From positions 20,366,362-20,430,361 of the forward strand of contig OY855910.1 of NCBI GenBank assembly GCA_963693305.1: a DNA stretch of 64,000 nt, in the 5' to 3' direction. Under the pieces are notes generated by a model, which had not been told where the DNA came from, searched no databases, and saw nothing but the letters and a program-made list of their open reading frames with translations. A program made the translations under genes and the position numbers. Positions within the stretch are counted from its first letter, which is position 1, and every line of letters starts with the position of its first letter. This document shows, in pieces, positions 1 to 10,998 of this stretch. This DNA is from Meandrina meandrites. Its lineage: Eukaryota > Cnidaria > Anthozoa > Scleractinia > Meandrinidae.

Positions 1-540
1 AGATCCTGCATTATTCATGCTAAAGCGCAAGTTTAATATTAGGCTAACAGCTTTTTGCAGTCAATTTTTCACTCAGTGGCTTCACCATTCCTTCTAAAAA
101 TTCCGTTCAAGTCCAAAGCAATAAGAAAAGAAAATGGTAATGTATTATTGTACATTACCATTTTCCAGTCTGAAGTATTCAGAAGCTGCATTAAGTTGTG
201 ATCAAGTCCATGAATTGTAGTCAAAAACAAATTGGTAGTGCCGTGCATGTCACAAGGTATTCTTGGCCGCGGAATGAAAAATACATTTCTCACCGGAACG
301 GTTCAGAACAAAAAAAATACCTTCCTTTAGTTTACAAAAGCCTAGATGATGAGTGATGCATGAAAATAACGCTTCGGGATAAGGAAGTGTTGACACATTC
401 CTATTGAGTGACATTTTTATTGTCCACAGAAAAAATATTCCCTTGAGAAATTAAAACAGTCACTTGAAAATTTGCAGGAATTTTGTAAGGGAGTGCCTTC
501 CTTTTCCACTATTCTTACTATTTTACTTTAGCAAGCAGAA
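1..540. other. Non-coding stretch, nothing recognised
   Basis: This AT-rich sequence has only short open frames with no recognisable family. It lies directly upstream of the decayed polymerase relic and could be its 5' part or unrelated flank. Confidence 0.4.
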
Positions 541-2295
541 TGGTTGAAAAAACTGTATATCAGTACCTCAGTTGCTACTGGCATGTGGCTGCTCGAGGTG
601 GTACCCAAAAACATTGTGAGAAAATTATCTTCCACAATGACACAACAGACAAAGGTCGGTATCAAGAGGCTTTAGCATGTACATGAGCCCCAAGAAAGGC
701 TAGAAGCCAAGTTTCCAAGCTGCAAGAATCAAAGAAGCTGCCCTTGAGCAATTTCCATGATTTGAAGCGTATCGAGACAAGAGTCAATGTAGGGCACAAA
801 CGGATGCGCTGACTTTCAAAAACAAACATGTGTCAATTTCAGCGATCATTGGTGGTACTTTGGAGTGGGAACCTACACATATTTGTGAACAAGATGCCGC
901 AGAGCTAATCCACAAGTTTGTGAAAGAGCTGGAGTGGTGAGGGGCAGAAATCAGGAAAAGTGTCCGAGCAGAGCACATGCCAGAAGACTTAAAGGGGCAG
1001 TCTCATCAAGGTTTAGCCCTACTTGAAAGTCTAATGAAGGTGATGGTATTAATTTGAAATCCACTAATATTTGCCAACCTTGCTAAAACGCACTGTACAC
1101 ATGTACTACTCACGAAAGTTGTTTAAAACTGGAGTAGCTCCGGACGGGTATGAAAGAAATGGTCTAAAACTTGAAAACGTCGAGCCGACGTTTTCAAGTT
1201 TGACAGTGTTATTTGGAGGAAAATTACTAAAAAACCGTTGATTATGGTTTATGCACATTCTTAGATAGTGCATTCATGACCTTTTGGCATTTAAAGGTTA
1301 TCTTGTTGATCAATGAGTGCCGCTTTATAAATTCAGCATAGTTTGCACAAAAACTTAGAAGAATTCTCGTAATACTACCCCTTTAAAGCTGATTCCAAAA
1401 AAGCAACACATAAAGATCAAAAAATGATGCGACCAAGTGCCTGTTCTCAGTTTCGACTCTGAACCTCATCAAAGAATACTTTGCAGACTGACTAACTGAC
1501 ACAACAAACAAGATGTGTCAGTTAGAGTGGAAAAAAGGTAGCACAACCATGTTCATGCTGACCCTGCACTTCTGTTTCCTTGACATTATAGACTACATTG
1601 GCCCAGGGATTAGCTACAATGCCTGGACAAACACTTACGGGTGTTCCTCTAAGAAATTGTGGTTCCCAGATTAACCAGCCTGCCATTCAAGAAAAAGGGT
1701 GAATACCTTCTCACACTAACAGAATGGTGGGCTTGTAACCAGCTGTTCAAAGGGCAGAAAAAGAGAAGTTTGCAGACTGGCTACATTGTTTTTACTACAA
1801 TCTTAGCACCTGGTAGTTAGCACCTGGACTGGAAGCCTTGGAAAAAATGAGATGTTTCTACAAGGACTCTGAAAAGGGGATAGATATCTTAGAAGACACT
1901 GTCAGTGTCCGTGGAGTTAGTTTGCATTACCTTCTCAAAGGAACAATTAACTGCGGTGCAAATCTCTACAGCCCTAGTGAAGAAGCTTGTGAAATGTTGA
2001 AAGAAGTTGTTGTTGGAGTGCCAAGGGTACCATGAGGCCGGGGTCACCAAGCTGTGGCCGCACCATGTTGAGCAAAGTGAAGAAAAACTTTGGCTTTGCA
2101 GATGGATCCTTGATTATGATGTCAATGCCCTTTATCTGTCCACCACACTGAGGAAAAGGCCCGGCTTGTCCACTACCATGATTTCATGCAAGCGGCACAG
2201 TGGAATAGGCTGTTTTCAGGCAGTTGCAAGGTATATATTACACACCTTATTCCAAAATGGCAGCAAATACATTATTATTTTGCCTATATGTTAAT
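541..2295 (+). pseudogene. Decayed family B DNA polymerase (protein-primed type), second lineage
   Basis: Forward-strand fragments in shifting frames resemble a family B DNA polymerase that recurs as a repeat in cnidarian genomes. Around 800-990 there is a segment reading like KNKHVSISAIIGG followed by EPTHICE. Around 1560-1640 comes LDIIDYIGPGISYNAW, which fits the exonuclease-side region. Two open frames follow at 1838-2035 (ending near LLKGTINCGANLYSP) and 2007-2294 (YHEAGVTK, then YDVNALYLS, which matches polymerase motif A). Several stops and frame changes make it non-functional, and motif C was not seen. Its sequence differs clearly from the intact Polinton polymerase at 14.5-18.2 kb, so it belongs to another lineage. 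A 390-bp TTAA MITE interrupts it. Assignment rests on recalled motif patterns. Confidence 0.55.
993..1382. mobile_element. 390-bp TTAA MITE inside the polymerase relic
   Basis: The ends are inverted: the left starts AGGGGCAGTCTCATC and the right, read backwards, starts AGGGGTAGTATTACG. Both are flanked by TTAA (989-992 and 1383-1386), the target duplication typical of piggyBac and Kolobok-like elements. There is no ORF. Polymerase-like sequence continues on both sides, so the MITE landed in an existing relic. A related right-end fragment occurs near 22290-22380. Confidence 0.65.
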
Positions 2296-2299
2296 TGTT

Positions 2300-3270
2300 A
2301 ATTTGTGTTTTACAGCAGCTTTGAGCTGTGATCACTCCTGAAGTGGCTGTTGGTATAATATTACACAGGAATTTTATATCTTTCAACATCTGTCAGCACA
2401 ATTTATGGGGCATAATAAGTTTGATTTTGTCTTCCTCAATCTATTGTTGTATAAAATTTAGCATTGAATAAATTTATTTTGAAATCTGCTGCATTGTCTT
2501 TGACTTTTGTGGCACACAGTGTGACACTGATAATTTTCTGTTAGCAAGCAATATTTTAGAGAAACTTCGCTTTCAACTTTTATTAGACTGTCACATGCAA
2601 ACTTTACAATTCTTAGTAAATGGTTTGAACCCAGAAGTATCAGTAGTTTGTATAGTGTGATCGTCCAGGTGAGAGTAGTTCTGAAAAGAACTGTTGGTGG
2701 TGACTAATGTTTCGACACCCTGTGCTGAAGTCATATATATTCAGAGCCACCTTAAATTTTTGGAAATTTACGGTGGCTCTGAAACTGCTCTGGAGAATTT
2801 TTTTTAACTTTGCAAAGAGTTGCCTCTCAACATGCCAATCATTATTCAATAATAAAAAATAGGGGTCACCGGACTTGTTCTTGAGTTATAAGCACTTAGA
2901 GGGAAAATTAAGGGTGTTTTAAACAGGTTAAACTGTTGCTACGGTAACCAGTGATGTCATAAAATGACCACAACTTGTTCAGCAATGATTGGGAATTTGT
3001 TTGATATCATTATTATAGCAGCAACTGAAAGAGATTTGCAGTACTGGACCATGAAAGTTTAAGAGCTGGAAAGTACTGGAAACCATTGCGAGCCTCCTCA
3101 AGGTCATTCCTCCGAAATACAACTAAACACATGATTTTTGTCAAACTTTCACAATTTGTTATTTATCGTGCAATAAGTCGAAATATAAAATAAAAAAGAT
3201 AGGTCACCAGCTCCGTTAACGAGATATTATGAAACCAAGTTACCCCAAAATTGTAATTTCGCCGAACAAA
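2300..3270. repeat. Non-coding; one arm of a foldback repeat family
   Basis: No gene is seen. A short inverted repeat is centred near 2765, where CAGAGCCACC pairs with GGTGGCTCTG. The sequence from about 2850 to 3100, including GGTAACCAGTGATGTCA and AAGAGCTGGAAAGTACTGG, matches the arms of the larger foldback at 32060-32700. Confidence 0.45.
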
Positions 3271-3428
3271 AGCATGCTTATTTGATCAGTATACGCTACT
3301 TTCCATGGGAATAGGAAGCACATAACTAAAGTAAGCCATTAGATAACGTAGCATGCTTATTTGATCAGTGTACGCTACTTTCCATGGGAACAGGAAGCAC
3401 ATAACTAAAGTAAGCCATTAGATAACAT
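3271..3428. repeat. 79-bp tandem duplication (two copies)
   Basis: A 79-bp unit beginning AGCATGCTTATTTGATCAG occurs at 3271-3349 and again at 3350-3428 with only a few substitutions. It is a young local duplication in non-coding DNA. Confidence 0.9.
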
Positions 3429-4004
3429 AGTAGTCATATTATATCGACGTTAAGGAACAATACATTTTTAATGGAAAATAAGCGTAGTGTTACAGGAAAT
3501 TGGCTAAAATATTTCCTCGCCTGCGTGTTCTCGAGGCCATTATTTTATCTCCGTGAATAACACATTAATAGCAATAAGTCGGTTTTAAAACACATGATTT
3601 TTTTCAAACTGTTCAAACAAAAAGATAATGAATGGTAGGTCAAAATTACTCAGAAAAAAAGATAGGTCACTGTGCTTGTTTAAGAGCAAATAAGCATTCT
3701 TTTCCCTGCTGAGCTTAGCCTCATAGGGAATCTAGTACTTTGATGTGCGCGCGCTGTGAGCGCGCGCTTATGACGCAATAATTCGTGCGCAGTAAGGATG
3801 TGCAATGCAAAACAGAGGAATGACCTTAAATCATTCTGTTTGTGGTCTGTTCATTGGTTTTGTTTATGTTGTGAACAAGTCGTTTGTAAGGTGGCGGAAG
3901 TTGTTGACATCTAGATCTGTTGGAAATAGGCGTTTGTTCCAAGTTTTGTGTACCAGCTTTCTAGATCGAATCAATTGTCGGAAATAGTTAATTCCTGTCT
4001 TTAA
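3429..4004. other. Non-coding stretch
   Basis: Only short, unsupported open frames are present. Around 3650-3720 the sequence again resembles the foldback family seen at 2850 and 32450. An alternating GC tract with an inverted repeat (GCGCGCGC, then GAGCGCGCGC) lies near 3745-3770. Confidence 0.4.
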
Positions 4005-4385
4005 AGGGGCTTTGTCACGGATTTTAACAGATTTTTGAACAGCCAAAATTTATATTTGTGTTGAAGGAAACCAAATAATAATAGTCCATTTTTATTACCA
4101 ATTGCTATATTAGAGCACCGAAATTGTTAACAACCGTCTTTAGCTGCAGATGGCTCCGATGGAAATGGATTACAACTTGAAAAGTTTAGCTAAGCTTTTC
4201 AATTTATTTCCGCACGTCTACAAAAAATCTATTTAAATAGCCGTAGTTAGATTTCTATCCACATATTAAGGTAATATCTTCCTTTAGATGTTCAAAGGTA
4301 ATGATTTTCATGGGTTAAGTTGCCTTCCACTAATTTTAGAACAGCTTAGACCAAAAATCTGCGAAATCCCCGTGACAGAGCTCCT
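4005..4385. mobile_element. 381-bp TTAA MITE
   Basis: Left end AGGGGCTTTGTCACGG and right end (reverse complement) AGGAGCTCTGTCACGG form terminal inverted repeats. TTAA flanks both sides (4001-4004 and 4386-4389). There is no coding capacity. A matching right end occurs at about 25470-25500. Confidence 0.7.
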
Positions 4386-4389
4386 TTAA

Positions 4390-5898
4390 CGTTGGTCAAT
4401 TAATGTTGTAATGTAGCTGTAGGCTTGTGAGCTACACAGATAATTATTGTAGGGTAGTAGAATCCAAGCAATAGTCCCAGAAGTGCCTTTGTCGTAGGGT
4501 ATATTCACTGTAGTAACAGACATTGAGTTCTTGTTAGTTTCTGTGGTTTCAGTAGTTCGGTGAGTGATGATTGATGGTGACTGATGGTTTTCTTCTTGGA
4601 TAGAAACAACATTAACCTGTTTTAAGGTGGCTCCATAGCGTAATAACATAGATGTCGCGCGCTACGGTTATATTTCGAAATCTGGTTTTTGTATCTGTTT
4701 TCAGTTTGGTCAAACTTATCAAATACAATAAGCTAAGGTTGAAATAGTGTTCTACAACCATTTATGTTAAAATATTGGGTTTAAGTCGTGAATTAATATT
4801 ACCCAAACAAATGCGGGTGAAATCGGTGAAATCTTGTAAAATTTTCACAGTACATGGATACTACTTGGAAAATAATTTTAAACAGAAAAAAGAAGGTGGT
4901 TGTAAAGGGAGCTTCTTTGTTATGTGCAAATTTGTGTTTTTCCCCTCTGCGTAAAAACTGGTCTTATAGATTTTAGCAAAACAATTATAGCCTCTCTGCA
5001 AACTTTTACGAAATTTCACCGAAGGAAATGCGAGAAAAATTAGATGAAAGTTGCCATTTTTGCCCCCCAAATTTGTAACTATTGGGTAACAGAATAGAAA
5101 TTCCCCAAGATCGCTATTTGAGCATGCATCAACATGGAAACCACTAGGCTCGCTTACAGTGTTTACTGTGCGTTTAATGCAATTCCATGATGAAAAATCT
5201 ACAACCTCATAATATTTGGAAGTTTAAACAGCATTGTCTGTTCTTAAAATTCTACTGAGGACAAAGATATTTCCTTTGAAACGTTTAACTGAAATCCGTG
5301 GTTAAACATTTTTGCCTGAGCTAAGCCATAATCCTTGGGCTGGAGTAAGTGCCCCTTCTGCCAAGAGGACAAAGGCAAGAAACTTGTGTCTCCAGCAGAC
5401 TTATTTGCTTTATAGCATTAGTGTACTGAGTTTCATGCTTTTATCATAAAGTGCACAATTACCCCCAAAAATAGCACTTATCCACTGGACTAAGAGGAAA
5501 AAGGAACCTGTTAATTTGAAGTTAAAATATTTTAAACTGGTAATGCAGTGGCGTACAAATATTGTGAGATATCTGTACTTCACAATAACCAAACTACAAA
5601 TATACCTAATTGAAGAAATGTTGGCCGCATGAAAAACATCAACCATGAATGCATTGGTGAGCTTACTTATGTTTCTTTTATTGATAATCAAGATATTTCT
5701 TTCTTTGAGAGCCTTTAGAGCATGATTTATGAACTGGTCTTATTATCATTTTTATTCTGTCAGAGATGACAATTATTGTTTCCGATTTCCCAGTAAACAT
5801 TTGGTTTCCAACGTTAAATACATCTTATTAGACATTAAAATTTTTAGTGCATAGTATCACTGTATACAGCTATTTCAATTAATGTTGTCAGAATTTTT
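4390..5898. other. Non-coding stretch
   Basis: No gene, clear repeat or RNA gene was recognised. The open frames are short (under 95 codons) and match no family I know. Confidence 0.4.
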
Positions 5899-5959
5899 GT
5901 GACCTTTCACGCGAAAATGTACACTAACGGTTTTCCGTTAAACGGCTGAAACGAACGGC

Positions 5960-6440
5960 TATCGAACGGTCTACGAACGGTTTTTCAAGCCGTTCGAAAC
6001 GGTTTCATCAAACGGGTGAACGGGTTACTAAGTATTCCGAACGGGCAAGCTAACCGTTCGAAAGGTTCATGAAATTTCTCGAACGGTTTGGCAAAACGTT
6101 CGAACGGTTTATGAAATTTTCCGAACGGTTTGTGAAAACGTTCGAACGATTTATGAAAATTACCGAACGGTTTGCCAAAACGTTCGAACGGTTTATGAAA
6201 TTTTCCGAACGGTTTGTGAAAACGTTCGAACGGTTTATGAAAATTACCGAACGGTTCATGAAGTTTCCAATTGAAGTCATATTTTCAAGGGAGCTTTCAG
6301 TTGTTCATGGCGTATCTGTTTGGAAAATTGACAAGGCCGTTCGAAGGCTGCTCAGTCACTTGCTATTTACACTTGTCGTTCGAACGGTATGACGAACCGT
6401 TTGATAAAATTCATAAACCCTTCGAACGTTTTGTCGAACC
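5960..6440. repeat. 42-bp array of CCGTTCGAACGG-type palindromes
   Basis: The unit is about 42 bp and alternates a TTCGAA-centred palindrome with ATGAAATTTTCC or GTGAAAACG spacers. Because 42 is a multiple of three, frames stay open on both strands, giving artefactual repetitive peptides. It is part of the transposon starting at 5899. Confidence 0.8.
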
Positions 6441-7430
6441 GAAGTGGCTATGTATTCTGTAGTTACTCCACACGTAGTTTTATTTCAGCAATTTGTTTTT
6501 GTTTTAAGCAGCCACACAAACAAAGTATTCAGTTTTTAAAAAACATGCAAACACGCACGTCGCGTAGATCTTGCCAAATTTGCATCGTTCCACACGCCTC
6601 ACACTAAGGGGAGGGGTAGAATGTTTATTTGTCGCTTGCACGCGTAATCTGACCGCGGTGTTTGATAACGGCCTTATGATCGCCGACGTTGCGCCACATC
6701 CTCTGACGATGGCGTATTCTTGTCGAATGTGAAAATTCGCGGCGGCTGTTTAGGTCGTTAGAACCGAGCGATTGCAATGATTTTTGGCCCAAGGCTTGGT
6801 AATTTATCGAACTATATTTGCCCGAGGCTGGATGGCGAAGCGACGCGTGAAAATTTGAGAAATTGGAAAATTCGGGGCTGTGTCGGGATTTGGCGGCGTT
6901 GGAAGCTGCATGCCTTGTCTCTTTCTTTGGTATTAGTAAAGGGCGTCAGTGGCAAGTGAGGAATTAATCGTCCCAAAACCACACTAAAGCTATAGACAAT
7001 CAACATTAGGCAAGTGATCTTTATTTATCTGGCTTACAGTTTATTGTAATTTAGGAACAAAAGATCTCAAATTCAGCGATTTATGGGGCATTACAATCGT
7101 TTGAGTCAAACCGAGAACGACCGTTGCATATCATTAACAAGGCCATCGCTTGGTCTGCCTGTGACTTGGGTGTAAAAAAACAAACAAACAAGCGTGCAAT
7201 TTATCAGCTAAAACAAATCGACTGTGGTTCTGAAATAAATGAGCAGTTAAAGTTATATTTCTTAACCACAGAGAGCAAACTGAAGATAAAAGGTACGGTT
7301 TGGCGCAGTGAGTCTAAGGGAGATTGGGACAGATAAATGAACAAGCAGTCAGGTTTTTATTTAGTACAGAGGAACTTTAAACAGATAAATAATTTTAGCA
7401 TACGAATGACTGGGACTATACAGGACTACG

Positions 7431-7435
7431 TATAC
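7431..7435. repeat. Left target-site duplication of the Polinton (tatac)
   Basis: The five bases tatac lie directly outside the left end, and the same five follow the right end at 18430-18434. Polintons usually give 6 bp. The sixth base would be g on the left and t on the right, so this is either a 5-bp duplication or a 6-bp one with a mismatch. Confidence 0.75.
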
Positions 7436-10400
7436 AGTAGGTATGTTTTGGGAGTTCTGGCTCATTCTCCCAATTTCCTCGATGAATTCGAGGATTTTCT
7501 CGGAAAACATACTTTTGAGACACTCGAGGATTTTCTCGATTTATCTCCATTGATTTTTCATGTGTATCATCCTCTCAAAGATTTATGAGAAAATGAAATA
7601 TTAGCTTAAAAAGAATAAATTGAATACTAAATGGATTCTAACAATCAACCAATACCGGAGGTTAATATCCCGATTCCAGCTCCATCAAGAGTATCACAGA
7701 TAAAGAATCTTGCCACTGATTTGGCAGCACCCGTAAAGAGTGTAATAAACAGGTTTACAGGATGGTTATTAAATTATATCCCTGAACCTATCAAAAGAGC
7801 TGTGAATGAGAGAGTCGAGAACCTGAAGGAGAGAGTAAACAGTATATTCGGAAGGCGGGAAGAAGTAGGTCAACCTGTAGATGATGTAAATTCACCAGAA
7901 GAGGATAATCTCACACCCAGAGAGTACAAGACAGCTATAAAGGGTTATTTTAAAACGTTTAGAGTTAACGGTATAGACGGTATGGATGAGAAGACGTTTA
8001 TGAATAGCGTCAAACCGAGGGTTATAGATCTCATAAAGAGTAAGGGATCTATCAAAGTCAAGTTAATTCTCACCGTAAAGTTTACCAAAGAGAATCCCGC
8101 CACAGGTAACATCGACATTAATGTATACTCTTTCGCATCAAAAATGGAGATTGTGACAGAGGCAACTGATCTCTCTAAATTATTCGATCATATGGTAGAT
8201 AAAATCTTTGAATTGATACAGAATTTTAATAACAGAGGTTCCGGTTGGCAATTCGATCGAGTTGAACACCTTGACATAAACATTAACCCATTCAATCCTC
8301 TGTCTGCTTCATCATATATTGAGTTACCAAGTAGTTTATACATGAAAAAGGCGATAATAAACGTCAAGAATGAGAATGATAATGAGTGTTTTAAGTGGGC
8401 AGTAACCTCAGCAGTGTTTCCTCAAAAGAAAAATGCAGAGAGACTAAGCAAACGGATGAGAGAAGATTCAGAAAAGTTTGACTGGGCAGGTATCGAGTTT
8501 CCTGTCTCACTTAAACAGATAGATAAGTTTGAGAATAATAACCCTTACGCAATAAATGTATTTGGTTATGAAAGGGTTGTTTACCCTTTAAGAATAAGCA
8601 AAAAGAATGAACAGAATTGTGAACAGGTGATAAACCTTCTACTTATCGCTAATGAAGAGACCAATCACTTCTGCTGGATCAAAAACATGTCGAGACTTTT
8701 ATCTTCTGATGTTAGTAAGCACCACGGTAAGCGACATTTCTGCTACAGATGCTTAAACTCGTTTCATTCAGAGAAATCACTGGAAAATCATAAAGAGTAC
8801 TGTCAGAATAACGAGGCTGTCAAGATTGAGATGCCGATCAGAGTAGACGATGAAGGAAACACTTTTCCCGTCTATATAAAATTCAATCATTTTCATAAGA
8901 AGATGAGAGTTCCCTTTGTTGTCTATGCAGATTTTGAATGCTTCACAGAGAAGATAGACACATGTCAACCCAACGATAACAAAAGCTTCACCAACCGATA
9001 TCAAAAGCATAAACCCTCAGGTTTCAGATATCTTATCAAATGCTTTGATGATAACCTTTTATCACCGAAACTCGTTCACTACACAGCTGAATCTCTAGTT
9101 GATGATATTCCTCAGTTATTCATTGAGTCTTTGGAGAAGGATATCAAGGAGATCTATAACAGGTTTAAAATACCGAAGAAGATGGTGATGACACCAGAGG
9201 ATGAGATCGACTATGAAAAGGCAACTCACTGTCACATCTGTGAGGGTAAATTAAAAAACACTGATGATAAAAAAGAAAAAAAGGTTCGCGACCATTGTCA
9301 CCTCACCGGTAAGTTTAGAGGAGCAGCCCATAACAAATGTAATTTAAAGTTTAAAATACCCAAGTTCTATCCTGTCATATTTCACAATCTCTCAGGTTAC
9401 GACAGTCATCTCTTTATCAAAAACCTCGGTAAATCAGAGGGAAAGATAAACTGCATACCCAATAACGAGGAGAAGTACATCTCATTTACAAAGCAGATAA
9501 TTGTTGATAAATTCACTGATGAGGAAGGAAAAATCTTTGAGGTAAAGCGTGACATAAGATTCATCGACTCTTTTAAATTCATGGCGACTAGCCTAGACAG
9601 TTTGGTAAAGAACCTTCCTAAAGAGTCTTTTAAAAACCTTACAGAATTTTATGAAGGTGATGAGTTAAACCTTCTATTAAGAAAGGGTGTCTTTCCCTAC
9701 GATTGGTTCGATAACTTTGACAGACTCTCTGCTGATAACCTTCCTCTCAAAGAGTCATTCCACTCAATATTGAATGATAGCGGAATATCAGAAGAGGATT
9801 ATCAACACGCACAGAATGTGTGGGAAACATTCAAGATGAAGACCATGAGAGATTACCATGACCTCTATCTAAAGAGTGATGTTCTCCTTCTCTCAGACGT
9901 CTTTGAAAACTTCAGGGATGTTTGCCTTGATAATTACCGTCTCGACCCGATATTCTATTACACAGCTCCCGGACTCGCTTGGGATGCATGTTTAAAAATC
10001 ACCAAGGTCGAACTGGAACTTTTGGAAGACTATGAGATGTTGATGATGGTTGAGAAAGGAATTCGAGGAGGAGTCTCTATGATCTCTACGAGATACGGAA
10101 AGGCAAACAACCCTTACATGAAAGATTACGATCCCGATCAACCGAACAAGTTTATCTCTTATCTCGATGCTAATAATCTCTACGGTTGGGCAATGTGTAA
10201 ACCTCTGCCGACTAAAGGTTTTAGATGGATGACAAAAGAAGAGTTGAAAGATTGGAAGAGTATGCCGTGCATACTTGAGGTAGACCTTACCTATCCAGAG
10301 AAACTTCACGACCTGCATAACGACTATCCGTTAGCACCGGAGAGACTCATCGTGAATAAGGTAGAGAAATTAATTCCTAATCTAAACGATAAAAAGAATT

Positions 10401-10762
10401 ACGTTATTCATCACGAAACTTTGAAACTCTATCTATCTCTAGGTCTTAAACTAACCAAGATTCACAGAGGGATCACATTCGAAGAGTCAGCGTGGTTAAA
10501 GCCGTACATCGATCTTAACACGAATCTCAGGTCGAAGGCAACCAATGATTTTGAGAAAGACTTTTTCAAGTTGATGAATAACTCCGTATTCGGAAAGACT
10601 ATGGAGAACATCAGAAACAGAGTCGACATAAGATTGGTCACTCGAGAGAGTCAGGCGAAGAAGTTAACATGTAAACCGAATTATCAACATCACACAATAT
10701 TCTGTGAGAATCTCACCGCTGTTCATATGAAGAAGGTCAGTCTAAAATTCAATAAACCCGTC
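7436..10762. repeat. Left 3,327-bp terminal inverted repeat
   Basis: The reverse complement of 15103-18429 matches this segment over its whole length. The two polymerase translations are identical for residues 1-1044, antisense shadow frames have the same lengths and sequences, and the 195 bp of non-coding sequence before the gene match base for base as read. Homology ends at AATAAACCCGTC, after which the arms diverge. Confidence 0.92.
7488..7538. repeat. Subterminal 15-bp direct repeats
   Basis: TCGAGGATTTTCTCG occurs at 7488-7502 and 7524-7538, 36 bp apart and 53-103 bp from the element end. Each copy is itself a small inverted repeat (CGAG...CTCG). The mirrored pair lies in the right arm at about 18327-18377. 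They could be origin, integrase or promoter binding sites; function is not shown. Confidence 0.6.
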
Positions 10763-10822
10763 GTACTCGAATGCCAAACCTTTACCTTTGGGAGTGACTA
10801 TGTCAGGGTTATAGCCGTCTAA
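7631..10822 (+). pseudogene. polB: Truncated duplicate of Polinton DNA polymerase B (no motif C)
   Basis: This frame is identical to the right-arm polymerase for its first 1,044 residues, then runs 19 unrelated codons past the arm boundary and stops. Seen in order: a C2H2 finger (about 371-391), an endonuclease-VII-like zinc segment (CHIC at about 534, DHCHLTGKFRGAAH from 554), exonuclease motifs I (YADFECF, about 432), II (FHNLSGYDSH, about 584) and III (near 741), polymerase motif A (YLDANNLYG, about 844) and motif B (NNSVFGKT, about 983). Motif C (TDTDS) would lie just past the breakpoint and is missing, so polymerization should be impossible. The exonuclease and N-terminal regions remain intact. 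The start is the same ATG as the complete copy. Its 3' end overlaps the nuclease stub tail to tail. Confidence 0.9.
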
Positions 10823-10942
10823 CTCGAGGTTCTGATAAGTCCAAGGATTCTTTAACCAATCGGGTCTTACCGATCTGAACTCTTTTTTAAATAGGTCTTG
10901 AAATATCTTTCTGCACTTCTCTTCATATACTCCGAATGACAT
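10742..10942 (-). pseudogene. 5' stub of a PD-(D/E)XK-like nuclease gene cut by the arm junction
   Basis: This is a 66-codon frame. Residues 1-61 come from the unique region and the last five from the repeat arm. The segment contains NLELDGYNPDI followed by LAFEYD, a pattern I know from small nuclease-like proteins of large DNA viruses and Polintons, where the E-D-Y and F-E-Y residues belong to the active-site core. The gene stops exactly where the inverted arm begins (10762), so the rest of the nuclease has been lost. It begins at an ATG preceded by an AT-rich stretch and belongs to the leftward block with the 168-aa protein, ATPase and capsid genes. Nuclease identity is moderate confidence; truncation at the junction is directly visible. 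Confidence 0.6.
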
Positions 10943-10998
10943 TTTAATTAACTATTAAGAAATGTTTAAGTTAAGCTTAACAGTCTTTACCAAGTCTA

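Larger units (their letters stand above)
5899..7435 (-). mobile_element. Left portion of a CCGTTCGAACGG-array transposon (copy 1), split by the Polinton
   Basis: The left end, GTGACCTTTCACGCGAAAA, matches the terminal inverted repeat of the complete member at 48745-50115. It is followed by a 42-bp array (about 5960-6440) built from the 12-bp palindrome CCGTTCGAACGG and its variants. The next sequence, to about 6590, is the reverse complement of 49470-49600 of the complete copy, which sets the orientation. The remaining internal part (6600-7435) has no counterpart in the shorter copy; it contains unrecognised open frames near 6777-6959 and 7124-7336. The element is interrupted at 7435 by the Polinton and resumes at 18435. 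Confidence 0.6.

Noticed and set aside
5960..6440. Possible CRISPR array
   Set aside because: The spacers are as conserved as the repeats, the repeat is a palindromic transposon array, no cas genes exist, and the context is eukaryotic.
7337..7588. 83-codon frame spanning the left Polinton end
   Set aside because: It starts outside the element and has no equivalent start at the right end, so it is a chance frame through the terminal repeat.
8777..9010. 77-codon frame antisense to the polymerase (also at 16855-17088)
   Set aside because: Exact antisense shadow of the polymerase coding sequence, duplicated only because the arm is duplicated.
9992..10318. 108-codon frame antisense to the polymerase (also at 15547-15873)
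   Set aside because: Shadow of a strongly coding strand; no family resemblance.
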